DNA of 64,000 nucleotides, taken from the NCBI RefSeq assembly GCF_019297835.1, contig NZ_CP079203.1, positions 1,213,001 to 1,277,000 on the forward strand, in the 5' to 3' direction. Both the position numbers and the translations under genes were made by a program. Each line of letters begins with the position of its first letter. Within the stretch, counting starts at the first letter, position 1. The notes below the pieces were generated by a model, which was given only the letters and a program-made list of their open reading frames with translations, searched no databases and was not told the DNA's origin. Shown here in pieces: positions 18,492 through 28,425 of the stretch. The stretch comes from Sphingomonas sanguinis (GTDB lineage Bacteria; Pseudomonadota; Alphaproteobacteria; Sphingomonadales; Sphingomonadaceae).

Positions 18492-20237
18492 ATGACCGAG
18501 AAGAGCGGAGCCGATATCCTGGTCGAGGCGCTGTGCGATCTCGGCGTGGAGGTCGTCTTCGGCTATCCGGGTGGTGCGGTGCTGCCGATCTATGACGCCA
18601 TGTTCCGATCGAAGCGCATCCGCCACATTCTCGTCCGCCACGAACAGGCGGCGACCCATGCGGCGGAGGGCTATGCCCGCTCGACCGGCAAGCCCGGCGT
18701 GGTGCTCGTCACCTCCGGCCCCGGTGCGACCAATGCGGTCACCGGCATCACCGATGCGCTGCTCGATTCGATCCCGATGGTGGTCATCACCGGCCAGGTT
18801 CCGACCGCGCTGATCGGCACCGACGCGTTCCAGGAAGCCGATACCGTCGGCATCACGCGCCACTGCTCCAAGCACAATTACCTGGTGAAGGACCCCGCGC
18901 GCCTGGGCGAGGTGGTGCATGAGGCGTTCCATATCGCGACCTCGGGCCGCCCCGGCCCGGTTGTGATCGACATTCCCAAGGACGTGCAGGTCGCCACCGC
19001 CCGCTATCAAAAGCCGGGCCCGATCCGTCACAAGACCTATCGCCCGCAGGTGAAGGCCGACCAGAGCCAGATCGAACAGCTGGTCGACATGCTGGCGGCG
19101 GCGGAACGCCCGATCCTCTATACCGGCGGCGGCATCATCAATTCGGGTCCGGCCGCGTCGCAACTGCTGCGCGAACTGGCCCGCATCACCGGCGCGCCCG
19201 TGACCTCGACCCTGATGGGCCTGGGCGCCTTCCCGGCCAGCGACCCGCAATGGCTGGGCATGCTGGGGATGCACGGCACCTACGAAGCCAATATGGCGAT
19301 GAACCAGGCCGACCTCGTGGTCGCGCTGGGCAGTCGCTTCGACGACCGTGTGACCGGGCGCTTGGACGCGTTCAGCCCGAACAGCCGCAAGGTCCATGTC
19401 GATATCGACCGGTCGAGCGTGAACAAGAATGTCCGCGTCGACCTGGCCATCATCGCCGATGTCGGCCACGCGCTGGAGGATGCGGTGCGCATCTGGAAGT
19501 CGCGCCAGCATCCCAAGCCCGACACGACCGAATGGCAGCGCCGCATCGCGGGCTGGCGTGCGGTCGGCTGTCTCTCCTTCCCCGAGGCGGGCGACGTGAT
19601 CATGCCGCAACGCGCGATCCGCGCGCTCTACGACGCGACCAAGGCACGCCAGCCGATCATCACCACCGAGGTCGGCCAGCACCAGATGTGGGCCGCCCAG
19701 CATTTCGGCTTCGAAAAGCCCAATAAGTGGCTGACGTCGGGTGGTCTGGGCACCATGGGTTACGGCCTGCCCGCCGCGATCGGTGCGCAGCTGGGCAATC
19801 CGGGTGCGCTGGTCATCGACATCGCCGGTGAAGCCTCGATCCAGATGAACATCCAGGAACTGGCGACGGCGACCCAATATCGCCTGCCGGTCAAGATCTT
19901 TATCCTGAACAACGAATATATGGGCATGGTCCGCCAGTGGCAGGAACTGACCTATGAGAGCCGCTATGCCGAGAGCTATTCGGACAGCTTGCCCGATTTC
20001 GTGAAGCTGGGTGAAGCCTATGGCTGGAAGGGCATATTGATCGAACATCGGCACGAGCTGGAGGACGGCATCGCCGCGATGCTGGACCATGACGGGCCGG
20101 TGATCGTCGACTGCCGCGTGGCCAAGCTGGCCAACTGCTTCCCGATGATCCCGAGCGGCGCGGCGCATACCGACATGATCCTGCAGGCCAATGAGGTATC
20201 GGGCACCATGGACGACGAGGCAAAGGCGCTGGTTTGA
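18492..20237 (+). CDS. ilvB: acetolactate synthase, large (catalytic) subunit
   Basis: 581-aa thiamine-diphosphate enzyme that makes acetolactate and acetohydroxybutyrate, the first common step of Val/Leu/Ile synthesis. The N-terminal domain holds the catalytic Glu in RHEQAATHAAEGYAR (about 46-60), a central FAD-binding domain follows, and the C-terminal ThDP-binding part holds GLGTMGYGLPAAIGAQ and the cofactor segment running to LNNEYMGMVRQWQ. It is the first gene of ilvB-ilvN-ilvC. A 150-base repeat separates it from its regulatory subunit gene. Confidence 0.97.
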   Translation: MTEKSGADILVEALCDLGVEVVFGYPGGAVLPIYDAMFRSKRIRHILVRHEQAATHAAEGYARSTGKPGVVLVTSGPGATNAVTGITDALLDSIPMVVITGQVPTALIGTDAFQEADTVGITRHCSKHNYLVKDPARLGEVVHEAFHIATSGRPGPVVIDIPKDVQVATARYQKPGPIRHKTYRPQVKADQSQIEQLVDMLAAAERPILYTGGGIINSGPAASQLLRELARITGAPVTSTLMGLGAFPASDPQWLGMLGMHGTYEANMAMNQADLVVALGSRFDDRVTGRLDAFSPNSRKVHVDIDRSSVNKNVRVDLAIIADVGHALEDAVRIWKSRQHPKPDTTEWQRRIAGWRAVGCLSFPEAGDVIMPQRAIRALYDATKARQPIITTEVGQHQMWAAQHFGFEKPNKWLTSGGLGTMGYGLPAAIGAQLGNPGALVIDIAGEASIQMNIQELATATQYRLPVKIFILNNEYMGMVRQWQELTYESRYAESYSDSLPDFVKLGEAYGWKGILIEHRHELEDGIAAMLDHDGPVIVDCRVAKLANCFPMIPSGAAHTDMILQANEVSGTMDDEAKALV

Positions 20238-20245
20238 CCTTGAAG

Positions 20246-20379
20246 CTCCTCCCCGCCCGCGGGGAGGGGGACCGTGACGCGAAGCGGCACGGTGGAGGGG
20301 GATCACCGCGTAGGACAGCATGAGTGGAGAACCCCCTCCACCATGCTCCGCATGGTCCCCCTCCCCGTACCGGGGAGGA
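20246..20379. repeat. inverted repeat family B, copy 3, between ilvB and ilvN
   Basis: Two outer palindromes, ctccccgcccgcggggag on the left and ctccccgtaccggggagg on the right, enclose complementary inner arms (ccgtgacgcgaagcggcacgg; ccaccatgctccgcatgg). The right arm ends in ggggaggaa, nine bases before the ilvN ATG, so it also acts as that gene's ribosome-binding site. Near-identical right arms occur at about 34047-34087 and 35330-35375. Confidence 0.8.
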
Positions 20380-20387
20380 ATTTTGGA

Positions 20388-20903
20388 ATGCACATCAAGA
20401 CCGAACAGGTGGAACGCCACACGCTGGCGGTGATCGTCGACAACGAACCGGGCATTCTCGCGCGGATCGCGGGTCTGTTCACCGCGCGCGGCTATAACAT
20501 CGAAAGCCTGACCGTGTCGGAGATCACCGCCGACAAGGCCGTCAGCCGCATCACCATCGTCACCAGCGCCTCGCCGCCGGTGATGGAGCAGATCATCGCC
20601 CAGCTCGACCGGCTGGTCCCCGTCCACAAGGTCGCCGACCTGACCGTGCTGGGCGACCATGTCGAACGCGAGCTGGCGCTGGTGAAGGTGTCGGGCACCG
20701 GCGACCGCCGGATCGAGGCGCTGCGCCTCGCCGAAGTCTACCGCGCCCGCGTGGTCGACGCGACGATCTCCAGCTTCGTGTTCGAAGTCACCGGCGGCAT
20801 CGCCAAGATCGACAAGTTCGTCGAACTGATGGGCGAAGTCGGCCTCGTCGAGGTCGCCCGCACCGGCATCGCCGCCATCTCGCGCGGCGCTGAAGCGGCC
20901 TGA
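20388..20903 (+). CDS. ilvN: acetolactate synthase, small (regulatory) subunit
   Basis: 171-aa IlvN/IlvH-type subunit that confers valine feedback control on IlvB. The N-terminal ACT domain is visible (ERHTLAVIVDNEPGILARI, about 8-26, then the GYNIESLTVSE segment), and the C-terminal domain has KVADLTVLGDHVERELALVK near 80-100. The correct start is ATG 20388. The frame is open upstream only because it runs through the repeat. The Shine-Dalgarno GGGGAGGAA is the terminal arm of that repeat. Confidence 0.95.
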   Translation: MHIKTEQVERHTLAVIVDNEPGILARIAGLFTARGYNIESLTVSEITADKAVSRITIVTSASPPVMEQIIAQLDRLVPVHKVADLTVLGDHVERELALVKVSGTGDRRIEALRLAEVYRARVVDATISSFVFEVTGGIAKIDKFVELMGEVGLVEVARTGIAAISRGAEAA

Positions 20904-20936
20904 GGCCACCCCCTCCAGTTTTTCAGTCTTTCATGA

Positions 20937-21995
<1,059 letters not shown>

Positions 21996-22010
21996 ATTAT
22001 CGCTAGGGGT

Positions 22011-22190
22011 GGGCTCGGTGAGACACCTTGCCCTCCCCCATCCCCTCCCGCTTGCGGGAGGGGTGCGTTGCTGGGCTGCCCATACGCACAATCGCAACCT
22101 ATCACCGAGTTGCAAAGTTAGTTAAACCCTTGCCGCAGCCGCAAGCACGCCCCTCCCGCAGGCGGGAGGGGATGGGGGAGGGAAAGAGGC
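22011..22190. repeat. palindromic repeat family A, copy 3 (two cores)
   Basis: Two 22-bp palindromes (22042-22063, centre ctt; 22150-22171, centre cag) lie in opposite orientation, with the gggctcggtgagacacc lead-in shared with the copy near 298. The element lies between ilvC and the YceI gene and contains no T-run. Confidence 0.8.
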
Positions 22191-22291
22191 CTCGCAGAGA
22201 CCAACCTAGAAACGCATCGTTGCGACCTTGGCCTTTGACGCGCGTTAACCGCACGGCTCAAAAAGGCCACCGTTCAACAGGGAGTCTACCC

Positions 22292-22900
22292 ATGCGTTTC
22301 GTCCTTCCCGCCGCTCTGGCGCTCGCCACCATCGCCGCGCCCGCCATCGCGCAGACCGGCACGCCCGGTGCCGCCGTCGCCTCGCGCGTCGTCGCGGGCA
22401 CTTATGCCGTCGACCCCGCCCACACCCAGGTCACTTGGTCGCTCAACCATATGGGCTTCTCGATGCTCGAGGGGCAGTTCGGCGCATCGGAAGGCACGCT
22501 GACCATCGATCCCGCCCGCCCTCAGGCCGCCAAGGTCGACGTGACCTTCAAAATCAACGATCTCTCGGTCACCGCCGCCCCCTTCGCCAACCATCTGAAG
22601 TCGAAGGACTTTTTCGACGCCGCCACCTATCCGACCGCGCGCTTCGTCTCGACCGGCGTGAAGGTCATGGGCACAAAGGCCGTCATCACCGGCAACCTGA
22701 CCATCAAGGACCAGACCAAGCCGGTGACGCTGAACGCGACCTTCTTCGGCGCAGGGACCAACCCGATGTCGAAGAAGCTGAACATCGGCTTCCGCGCGAC
22801 CGGCAAGATCAAGCGTTCGGACTTCGGCGTCGGCGCCTATGTCCCGGTGGTGGGTGACGAGGTCGACCTGACCATCAACGCCGCCTTCACCGCGCAGTAA
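22292..22900 (+). CDS. YceI family periplasmic lipocalin-like protein
   Basis: 202-aa YceI-type protein with a signal peptide (MRFVLPAALALATIAAPAIA, cleaved near residue 21). The mature part has the family's start GTYAVDPAHTQVTWSLNHMG and the strands HLKSKDFFDAATYPTARFVS and GNLTIKDQTKPVTL. YceI proteins form a beta barrel that binds a long isoprenoid in studied members; the role here is unknown. Start at ATG 22292, with CAGGGAG about eight bases upstream. A strong terminator follows at 22928. Confidence 0.9.
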   Translation: MRFVLPAALALATIAAPAIAQTGTPGAAVASRVVAGTYAVDPAHTQVTWSLNHMGFSMLEGQFGASEGTLTIDPARPQAAKVDVTFKINDLSVTAAPFANHLKSKDFFDAATYPTARFVSTGVKVMGTKAVITGNLTIKDQTKPVTLNATFFGAGTNPMSKKLNIGFRATGKIKRSDFGVGAYVPVVGDEVDLTINAAFTAQ

Positions 22901-22927
22901 CGTCCCTTATCCTCTCCCATCCGCGAA

Positions 22928-22960
22928 AGGCGGGGTCGTCCGCGCGGCCCCGCCTTTTTT
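22928..22960 (+). terminator. intrinsic terminator of the YceI gene
   Basis: A ten-pair stem (aggcggggtc with ggccccgcct, one G-T pair) and eight-base loop are followed by T6. It closes the YceI transcript, so the leuA leader downstream must have its own promoter. Confidence 0.88.
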
Positions 22961-23038
22961 CGTCGGCGCAGCTTCATGACGGCGCCAAGCCACCGGCCGT
23001 CATCAATCTCGATATGGACAAGGCCCCGCCGACGCGGC

Positions 23039-23101
23039 ATGAACCCGTCCATCATGATCGCCGCGCTGCTGCTTCGTTCGCTTCGACTTATCCGCCCTTA
23101 G
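23039..23101 (+). CDS. leucine-rich leader peptide of leuA
   Basis: 20-codon open frame (ATG 23039; a second in-frame ATG at 23054 would give 15 residues) reading MNPSIMIAALLLRSLRLIRP and ending in TAG at 23099-23101. Five Leu codons fall within eight codons (23066-23089). The stop lies inside a 10-bp inverted repeat (23094-23103 with 23131-23140), 115 bases before leuA. A Leu-rich peptide with its stop in a stem in front of the first leucine-pathway gene is the hallmark of ribosome-mediated attenuation. The Shine-Dalgarno is weak. Confidence 0.7.
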   Translation: MNPSIMIAALLLRSLRLIRP

Positions 23102-23140
23102 GGGAGGATCGGCGTGGCCATGCGCGACTTCCCTAAGGGC
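23094..23140 (+). promoter_or_regulatory. putative leuA attenuator stem-loop
   Basis: Perfect inverted repeat gcccttaggg / ccctaagggc separated by 27 bases, overlapping the stop of the Leu-rich leader peptide. A further six-pair option exists between cttatc (23087-23092, inside the last Leu codon) and gataag (23151-23156), which could be a competing structure. No T-run follows, so simple intrinsic termination is not evident; Rho or an altered fold may be involved. Confidence 0.5.
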
Positions 23141-23215
23141 TGAATGAACCGATAAGCCTTATCCCCGCCGCGTGACAGGCCAGACGCGGCCGAGACTATT
23201 GGAAGACCGACGATC

Positions 23216-24874
23216 ATGCTCCGCGATCCTTCGACCAAGTACCGCCCCTTCCCGACCATCGCCCTGCCCGACCGGCAATGGCCGAACCGCACAATCACGA
23301 AGGCGCCGCGCTGGCTGTCGACCGATCTTCGCGACGGCAATCAGGCGCTGATCGACCCGATGGATGCGGAAAAGAAGACGCGGATGTTCGACCTGCTGGT
23401 CAAGGTCGGGCTGAAGGAGATCGAGGTCGGCTTCCCCAGCGCGGGCGCGACCGAGTTCGATTTCATCTCCGGCCTGATCCGGGACGATCGCATCCCCGAC
23501 GACGTGACGATCCAGGTCCTGACCCAGTCGCGCCGCGACCTGATCGAGCGCAGCTTCGAAAGCCTGGAGGGCGCACGCACCGCGATCGTCCATCTCTACA
23601 ACGCGGTCAGCCCGGCCTGGCGCAAGATCGTGTTCGGCATGACCCGTGACGAGGTCCGCAAGATCGCGGTCGAGGGCGCGAAGATCCTGCGCGACGAAGC
23701 GGCCAAGCGTCCCAACACCGACTGGTTCTTCGAATACAGCCCCGAGACCTTCTCGACCGCCGAACTGGATTTCTCGGTCGAGGTCTGCGCCGCCGTCATG
23801 GACGTGCTCAAGCCCACGCCCGACCATCCGCTGATCCTGAACCTGCCCGCCACGGTCGAGTGCGCGACGCCTAATGTCTATGCCGACCAGATCGAATGGT
23901 TCGGCCGCAACATCCCGAACCGCGACTCGGTGGTGATCTCGCTGCACACGCATAACGACCGGGGGACCGGTGTCGCCGCCGCCGAACTGGGCGTGATGGC
24001 GGGGGCAGACCGGGTCGAGGGCTGCCTGCTGGGCAATGGCGAGCGGACCGGCAATTGCGATCTCGTGACCGTCGCGCTCAACATGTACACGCAAGGGGTC
24101 GACCCCAAGCTCGACCTGTCGGACATCGACGAGGTGGTGAACACGGTCAATTACTGCACCAACTTGCCCGTCCACCCGCGCACGCCCTATGCGGGCGATC
24201 TGGTCTTCACCGCCTTTTCAGGCAGCCATCAGGATGCGATCAAGAAGGGTTTTGCGGCACAAGCGGCGCGCAACGACGATCTGTGGGAAGTTCCATACCT
24301 CCCCATCGACCCCGCCGATCTGGGCCGTTCCTACGAAGCCGTGATCCGCGTCAATTCGCAGTCGGGCAAGGGCGGCGTCGCCTGGGTGATCGAGCAGGAC
24401 AAGGGGCTGAAGCTGCCCAAGCGGCTCCAGGCCGATTTCAGCCGCCATGTCCAGGCGATGGCCGACGCCACCAGCCGCGAGTTGAACGCCGCCGATATCT
24501 GGGGCGGGTTCGAGGCGACCTATCTGCCGCGCGAGGGCGACCGTTTCGTGCTGCGCGACTATGAGGAAAGCGGCTCAACGGGGCAGCGGACCTTTATCGG
24601 CCGCGTGCAGGTGGATGGCGAGGAGCGTTCGATCTCGGGCCGTGGCAACGGCCTGATCTCCAGCGTGATCGCAGCGCTGGCCGACACGACAGGTCCGAAC
24701 CTCGAAGTGATTGACTATAACGAACATGCCATCGGTCACGGTGCCGACGCCCAGGCCGCCGCCTATGTCGAGGCGCGCACCCCGGATGGCCGGATCGTGT
24801 TTGGCGTGGGGCTGGACACCGACATCGCCACCGCCAGCGTCCGGGCGGTGCTCTCCGCCGCCAATCGGGCGTGA
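23216..24874 (+). CDS. leuA: 2-isopropylmalate synthase
   Basis: 552-aa enzyme that condenses acetyl-CoA with 2-oxoisovalerate, committing carbon to leucine. It is the long (LeuA type 2) form. The TIM-barrel metal site is seen in [16 protein letters not shown] (about 38-53) and [11 protein letters not shown] (about 241-251), with GNGERTGN near 272. The C-terminal LeuA dimer/allosteric domain (about 430-552) includes the leucine-sensing region. It is preceded by a leucine-rich leader peptide and followed by an intrinsic terminator, so it is a single-gene unit. Confidence 0.96.
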   Translation: MLRDPSTKYRPFPTIALPDRQWPNRTITKAPRWLSTDLRDGNQALIDPMDAEKKTRMFDLLVKVGLKEIEVGFPSAGATEFDFISGLIRDDRIPDDVTIQVLTQSRRDLIERSFESLEGARTAIVHLYNAVSPAWRKIVFGMTRDEVRKIAVEGAKILRDEAAKRPNTDWFFEYSPETFSTAELDFSVEVCAAVMDVLKPTPDHPLILNLPATVECATPNVYADQIEWFGRNIPNRDSVVISLHTHNDRGTGVAAAELGVMAGADRVEGCLLGNGERTGNCDLVTVALNMYTQGVDPKLDLSDIDEVVNTVNYCTNLPVHPRTPYAGDLVFTAFSGSHQDAIKKGFAAQAARNDDLWEVPYLPIDPADLGRSYEAVIRVNSQSGKGGVAWVIEQDKGLKLPKRLQADFSRHVQAMADATSRELNAADIWGGFEATYLPREGDRFVLRDYEESGSTGQRTFIGRVQVDGEERSISGRGNGLISSVIAALADTTGPNLEVIDYNEHAIGHGADAQAAAYVEARTPDGRIVFGVGLDTDIATASVRAVLSAANRA

Positions 24875-24898
24875 TGCGCCCCGTCCTTCTCGGCTAAG

Positions 24899-24936
24899 AC
24901 GACGCGCCATGCGGGTCATCGGAGCGTCGTTTTTTC
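24899..24936 (+). terminator. intrinsic terminator after leuA
   Basis: A seven-pair outer stem acgacgc / gcgtcgt with an internal loop that can pair further is followed by T6-7. It lies 25 bases after the leuA stop. Confidence 0.75.
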
Positions 24937-24979
24937 TGACCCGGAAGGGCGAGGTCGCAGATGGAGGGGCGTCGGCATC

Positions 24980-25780
24980 ATGAGCGTCGCCGCCCCTCCG
25001 TCACGCTGGGCGTTCATTCCCGAACGCTACCGCGAAAAGCTGCGCGAGCGGGGGGCGTCGATCACGCTCACCGTGCTGGCGCACCTGTTGCTGGCATGGC
25101 TGCTGTTCCATCTGGCGCCCAAGCTGATCGACCCGGAGAAATCTTCGGCGCTCAACACCTTCTCCGTGTCGCCGGACGACAAGGAGTCGGGTGCGCCGGT
25201 GCCCAAGACCCGCACCGCGACGCGCAAGCCCGCGGCGGCCGGCGGCTCCAAGGCCCCGGTCTCGGAGAAGCGCGCGGACACTCCTGTCCCGCAGCCCGAG
25301 AAGAAGGCCGACACCTCCACGCCGACGCCGTGGCAATGGGGGGACAAGTCGCTGTTCGACGCAGGCGACATCGCCGCGTTACCCAAGGGCGAAGGCAAGG
25401 GCGTCGGGTCGAGCAAGGGCGACGACCGGGGCGAGGACAGCGCATCCGCCTATGGCCCCGGCGAAGGGCCGGGCGGTCGGCGGCTCTACAATGCCGAATG
25501 GTTCCCGCGCCGCCCGAGCAATGCCGAGTTGAGCGGCTATCTGCGCGGCCCCGCCCCCGATGGCGGCTGGGCGTTGATCGCGTGTCGTACCATTCCCGAC
25601 TACCGCGTCGAAAATTGCCAGATCCTGGGCGAGTCCCCTGTCGGCTCCGGGCTGGGTCGCGCGATGCGCGAGGCCGCATGGCAATTCCGCGTCCGCGCGC
25701 CGCGCATCAACGGCAAGGAAATGATCGGCGAATGGGTCCGTATCCGGATCGACTTCTCCACCACCAAGCGTGGCGATTAG
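24980..25780 (+). CDS. TonB-like single-helix envelope protein
   Basis: 266-aa protein with a short cytoplasmic N-terminus, one membrane helix (ITLTVLAHLLLAWLLFHLAP, about 30-49), a Lys/Pro/Ser/Gly-rich linker (about 60-160) and a compact C-terminal domain (about 175-262). That domain has two Cys (ACRTIPDYRVENCQ) and the segment GSGLGRAMREAAWQFRVR, like TonB C-terminal domains in sphingomonads. A role in energy coupling across the periplasm is inferred only from this layout. It converges on the porin gene with only three bases between the stops. Confidence 0.65.
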   Translation: MSVAAPPSRWAFIPERYREKLRERGASITLTVLAHLLLAWLLFHLAPKLIDPEKSSALNTFSVSPDDKESGAPVPKTRTATRKPAAAGGSKAPVSEKRADTPVPQPEKKADTSTPTPWQWGDKSLFDAGDIAALPKGEGKGVGSSKGDDRGEDSASAYGPGEGPGGRRLYNAEWFPRRPSNAELSGYLRGPAPDGGWALIACRTIPDYRVENCQILGESPVGSGLGRAMREAAWQFRVRAPRINGKEMIGEWVRIRIDFSTTKRGD

Positions 25781-25783
25781 GCC

Positions 25784-27226
25784 TCAGTAAGTGAATTGCA
25801 GCTGGGTTCGGATCAAATCGCCCGTGGCCCGGCCCGTTCGCCGCGAATCCGCCTCGCGCCGCTCCATCCGAGCATAGGCCAGCGTCAGTTCCAGTGCGTC
25901 GACCAGCTGAATTTCCGTGCCCAGTTCCCACTCGTCGGTTTCCAGGCGGGGCGCATCGACATTGGCCTTCCAGCCGCCGCGATAGCGCTGCCACCGCGCA
26001 TAAGGGATGGCGCGGCCGATCGGGGTCCGGCCGAGGTCGGTCATCAGCTGGACATAGCCGCCGCCAAGCCGCTGGCTGCGGACCGAACGCAAGGCCATGT
26101 CATATTGCGGTCCCCAGCCGGTCGTCCATTCGGTCTGGATACCGAAGGGCTGCGGATAGAGGATCGCGTGGAAGCCGACCCGGTCGTCGCGATATTCGAC
26201 CGGGCTGATGCCGCTACGCAATTCGGGGCGGAAACGGTTGAGGATCATCGATCCACCCAGCTCCAGCACCTGCCCCTCGAACACCGGCCCCAGCCCGTCG
26301 AGCGCGAAGGGCCAGGTGGCCATGGCGACCTTCATCAGGCTGTCGTTGCGCTCGGTCCGGTTGGTGCCCTGGCCGTTATAGACGGCCAGCCCGAACGCGC
26401 CGTAATTGCCGAACAGCTTCTGCTTGTTCTTGGTCAGCCGGTCCCAGATCGCCTGGACCGGCGCCGGGGTGTAATAGACGTTAACCCCGACATCGCGCTC
26501 GCCGGGCACGCCGCTGTTGATCGCATCGGACCGGTCGAGCGGCAGGCGGTTGGACGAGCTTTGCAGATTCTCCCAGCCGAACGGCACCTTGGACTGGCCG
26601 AAGCGCAGACGCAGGCGGCGCTCGGGGTCGAGGAACCAGTCGACATAGACGTCGCGCAGCTGCCCGAAATTCTCGCGCCGCTCGGTGCTCGACTGATTGT
26701 TCACCGCCGCGCCGAAATCATGCTGGAAATAGAGCTGCAGCCGATCGGTGATATCCCCCTGCAACACCAGCCGGACACGCCGCAGCAGGAAGCCGCCATC
26801 GTCGTTGATCGAGGCGTCATGGACCGAGCGCAGCCGCGATCCGGTCTCTCCCGGCGCATCCTGGGCGTCGAGCACCCCATTGTAACGCAACTGCGTATAG
26901 CCGCGCAGGCGCATCCGCTCATACCAGGGGGCGCGGGCCGAGGGCGGCTTGGCGACCGCCGCGACGCGCTGGGGTGCGGTCGGCGGCGGGGGCGAAGACG
27001 GGGTGGCGGTCGAGGCAGCAAGCTGGGGCACGGCGGCCATCGGCACCGTGGCGGCGGGCGCTCCCTTCTGCGCATCGGTCAGCGCCTTAATCTGCGCCTT
27101 CAGCTCGTCGATCTGACGCTGCAATTCCTGTACGGTCTGGGCGGCGGCGGGTGCCGGGCAGCTTGCCAGCATCATCGCGGCGGCGATCCCGGTACCGGCC
27201 CGCTGGGGTATCGACTTGATCGCCAT
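25784..27226 (-). CDS. OprO/OprP-type outer-membrane porin
   Basis: 480-aa porin with a signal peptide (cleavage near AAAQ, about residue 30). A short coiled coil (QTVQELQRQIDELKAQIKAL, about 30-49) is typical of this trimeric porin family, followed by a Pro/Ala/Ser linker and a 16-strand-type barrel (about 115-480). The C-terminal residues LIRTQLQFTY end in an aromatic residue, as required for BAM recognition. The family includes phosphate/polyphosphate-selective porins, but selectivity here cannot be read from the sequence and no Pho box was identified. Confidence 0.85.
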   Translation of the reverse strand: MAIKSIPQRAGTGIAAAMMLASCPAPAAAQTVQELQRQIDELKAQIKALTDAQKGAPAATVPMAAVPQLAASTATPSSPPPPTAPQRVAAVAKPPSARAPWYERMRLRGYTQLRYNGVLDAQDAPGETGSRLRSVHDASINDDGGFLLRRVRLVLQGDITDRLQLYFQHDFGAAVNNQSSTERRENFGQLRDVYVDWFLDPERRLRLRFGQSKVPFGWENLQSSSNRLPLDRSDAINSGVPGERDVGVNVYYTPAPVQAIWDRLTKNKQKLFGNYGAFGLAVYNGQGTNRTERNDSLMKVAMATWPFALDGLGPVFEGQVLELGGSMILNRFRPELRSGISPVEYRDDRVGFHAILYPQPFGIQTEWTTGWGPQYDMALRSVRSQRLGGGYVQLMTDLGRTPIGRAIPYARWQRYRGGWKANVDAPRLETDEWELGTEIQLVDALELTLAYARMERREADSRRTGRATGDLIRTQLQFTY

Positions 27227-27328
27227 GATGTTCCGCCCTGTTTGCGGCGGCGACTTAGGACGGGTGCGGTCCCTTCCGCAACAGATTGATGACAGTCGCG
27301 TGATATTATCGTGACATCGACGCCCGGC

Positions 27329-27682
27329 TCAGCGCGACCGTTCGATCTCGCAGCCCACGCGCGCATCAGGATAGATGCCGGTCTTGGTCGAGCGCACCTT
27401 CACCGAGACCACACGGGGATCAGCCAGACACAAGGCCGCCACCGCCTCGCAAAGGCTCTCCTGAAGTGCGAAGCCGGGACCGCCCGCCATCGCCAAAAGC
27501 CCCTCTCGCAGGAAATCATAGTCCAGCACCTCCTCGATCCGGTCGGCGCGGGGGGCGGATGGGTAGGTTATGGTCATCGCGACGGACAGGCTGACCGGCT
27601 GCGGCTCGGTTTCGTGCGGATGGATGCCCAGCCGCATCGCCACGCTCATATCGTCGAGCAGGATGGTATAGGTCGCGCTCAT
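27329..27682 (-). CDS. folB: dihydroneopterin aldolase
   Basis: 117-aa FolB family protein (tunnelling fold), cleaving dihydroneopterin to hydroxymethyl-dihydropterin and glycolaldehyde in folate synthesis. The usual start ILLDDMSVAMRLGIHPHETEPQPV is present (residues about 7-30), with the basic/catalytic C-terminal segment VSVKVRSTKTG. The start is fixed at ATG 27682, which overlaps the SDR gene stop. It is the third gene of folE-SDR-folB. Confidence 0.85.
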   Translation of the reverse strand: MSATYTILLDDMSVAMRLGIHPHETEPQPVSLSVAMTITYPSAPRADRIEEVLDYDFLREGLLAMAGGPGFALQESLCEAVAALCLADPRVVSVKVRSTKTGIYPDARVGCEIERSR

Positions 27683-28425
27683 CCTCGTCCCTCGAACATC
27701 ACATCGCCGTCGCGGCGGCAGAAGCGCTGGCCGCAATCGACATAGAGCGTCTGTCCCCTGATCCCGCGCGCGGTCAGCAGGAAGGACACTGCCTCCGCCA
27801 CCGCCTCCGCGCGGATCGGGCGGGCGAGCAGGTTCTTGGTCGCCGCCGCCACGAACTCTTCGTCGCTCTGGTCGCCGCTTTGCAGGGTCAGGCCCGGTGC
27901 GACCGCGTTCACCGCGATGCGGGGCCCCAGTCCTTGCGCCAGCATTGTGTTCGCCCCCGCCAGCGCGAATTTGGCGCAGCTATAGGCGAAGAAATCGGGA
28001 TTCGGGTTCGCCAGCTTCTGGTCGAGGATATCGACCACCGCGCCATCCGTCACGTCATCCTGCCGCGCCAGCGCCGAAGCGAGCAAGGCGGGTGCGGCGG
28101 CGTTGATCGCGTAGAGCTTCGCCATCAGACCCGCATCCGTGTCCGGCGGCCGGTCGAACTCGAAGGCCGAGGCGCTGTTGACCAGCCCGTCGATGGGCCC
28201 ACCCACCGCCGCCCGTGCCTGGGCGAACAGGGCGTCGATCTCGTCGATCCGCGAAAGGTCACCCTGCACCATCGGCGCGCCCAGCTCCGCTGCCAGCGCC
28301 GCCGCCGCCTCGCCCGAGCCGTTATAATGGATCACCGACTGATGCCCGTCCGCCGCCAGCCGCCGGGCGATGCTCGCGCCCAGCCTTTTGGCCGCTCCGG
28401 TCACCAGCACGGTGCGGCGTGTCAT
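27679..28425 (-). CDS. short-chain dehydrogenase, pteridine-reductase-like
   Basis: 248-aa SDR enzyme. The NADP motif TGAAKRLGASIA (about 9-20) has the Arg of pteridine reductases, with NSAS at about 87 and the catalytic Tyr/Lys in FFAYSCAKFAL (about 143-153). The gene lies between folE and folB with four-base overlaps on both sides, so a FolM-like dihydromonapterin or dihydrofolate reductase role is likely. The specific substrate is inferred from context. Confidence 0.85.
   Translation of the reverse strand: MTRRTVLVTGAAKRLGASIARRLAADGHQSVIHYNGSGEAAAALAAELGAPMVQGDLSRIDEIDALFAQARAAVGGPIDGLVNSASAFEFDRPPDTDAGLMAKLYAINAAAPALLASALARQDDVTDGAVVDILDQKLANPNPDFFAYSCAKFALAGANTMLAQGLGPRIAVNAVAPGLTLQSGDQSDEEFVAAATKNLLARPIRAEAVAEAVSFLLTARGIRGQTLYVDCGQRFCRRDGDVMFEGRG

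Noticed and set aside
23151..23163. Palindrome gataagccttatc near leuA as an operator
   Set aside because: The centre leaves only one base between the arms and it overlaps possible leader structures; a single copy is too weak evidence.
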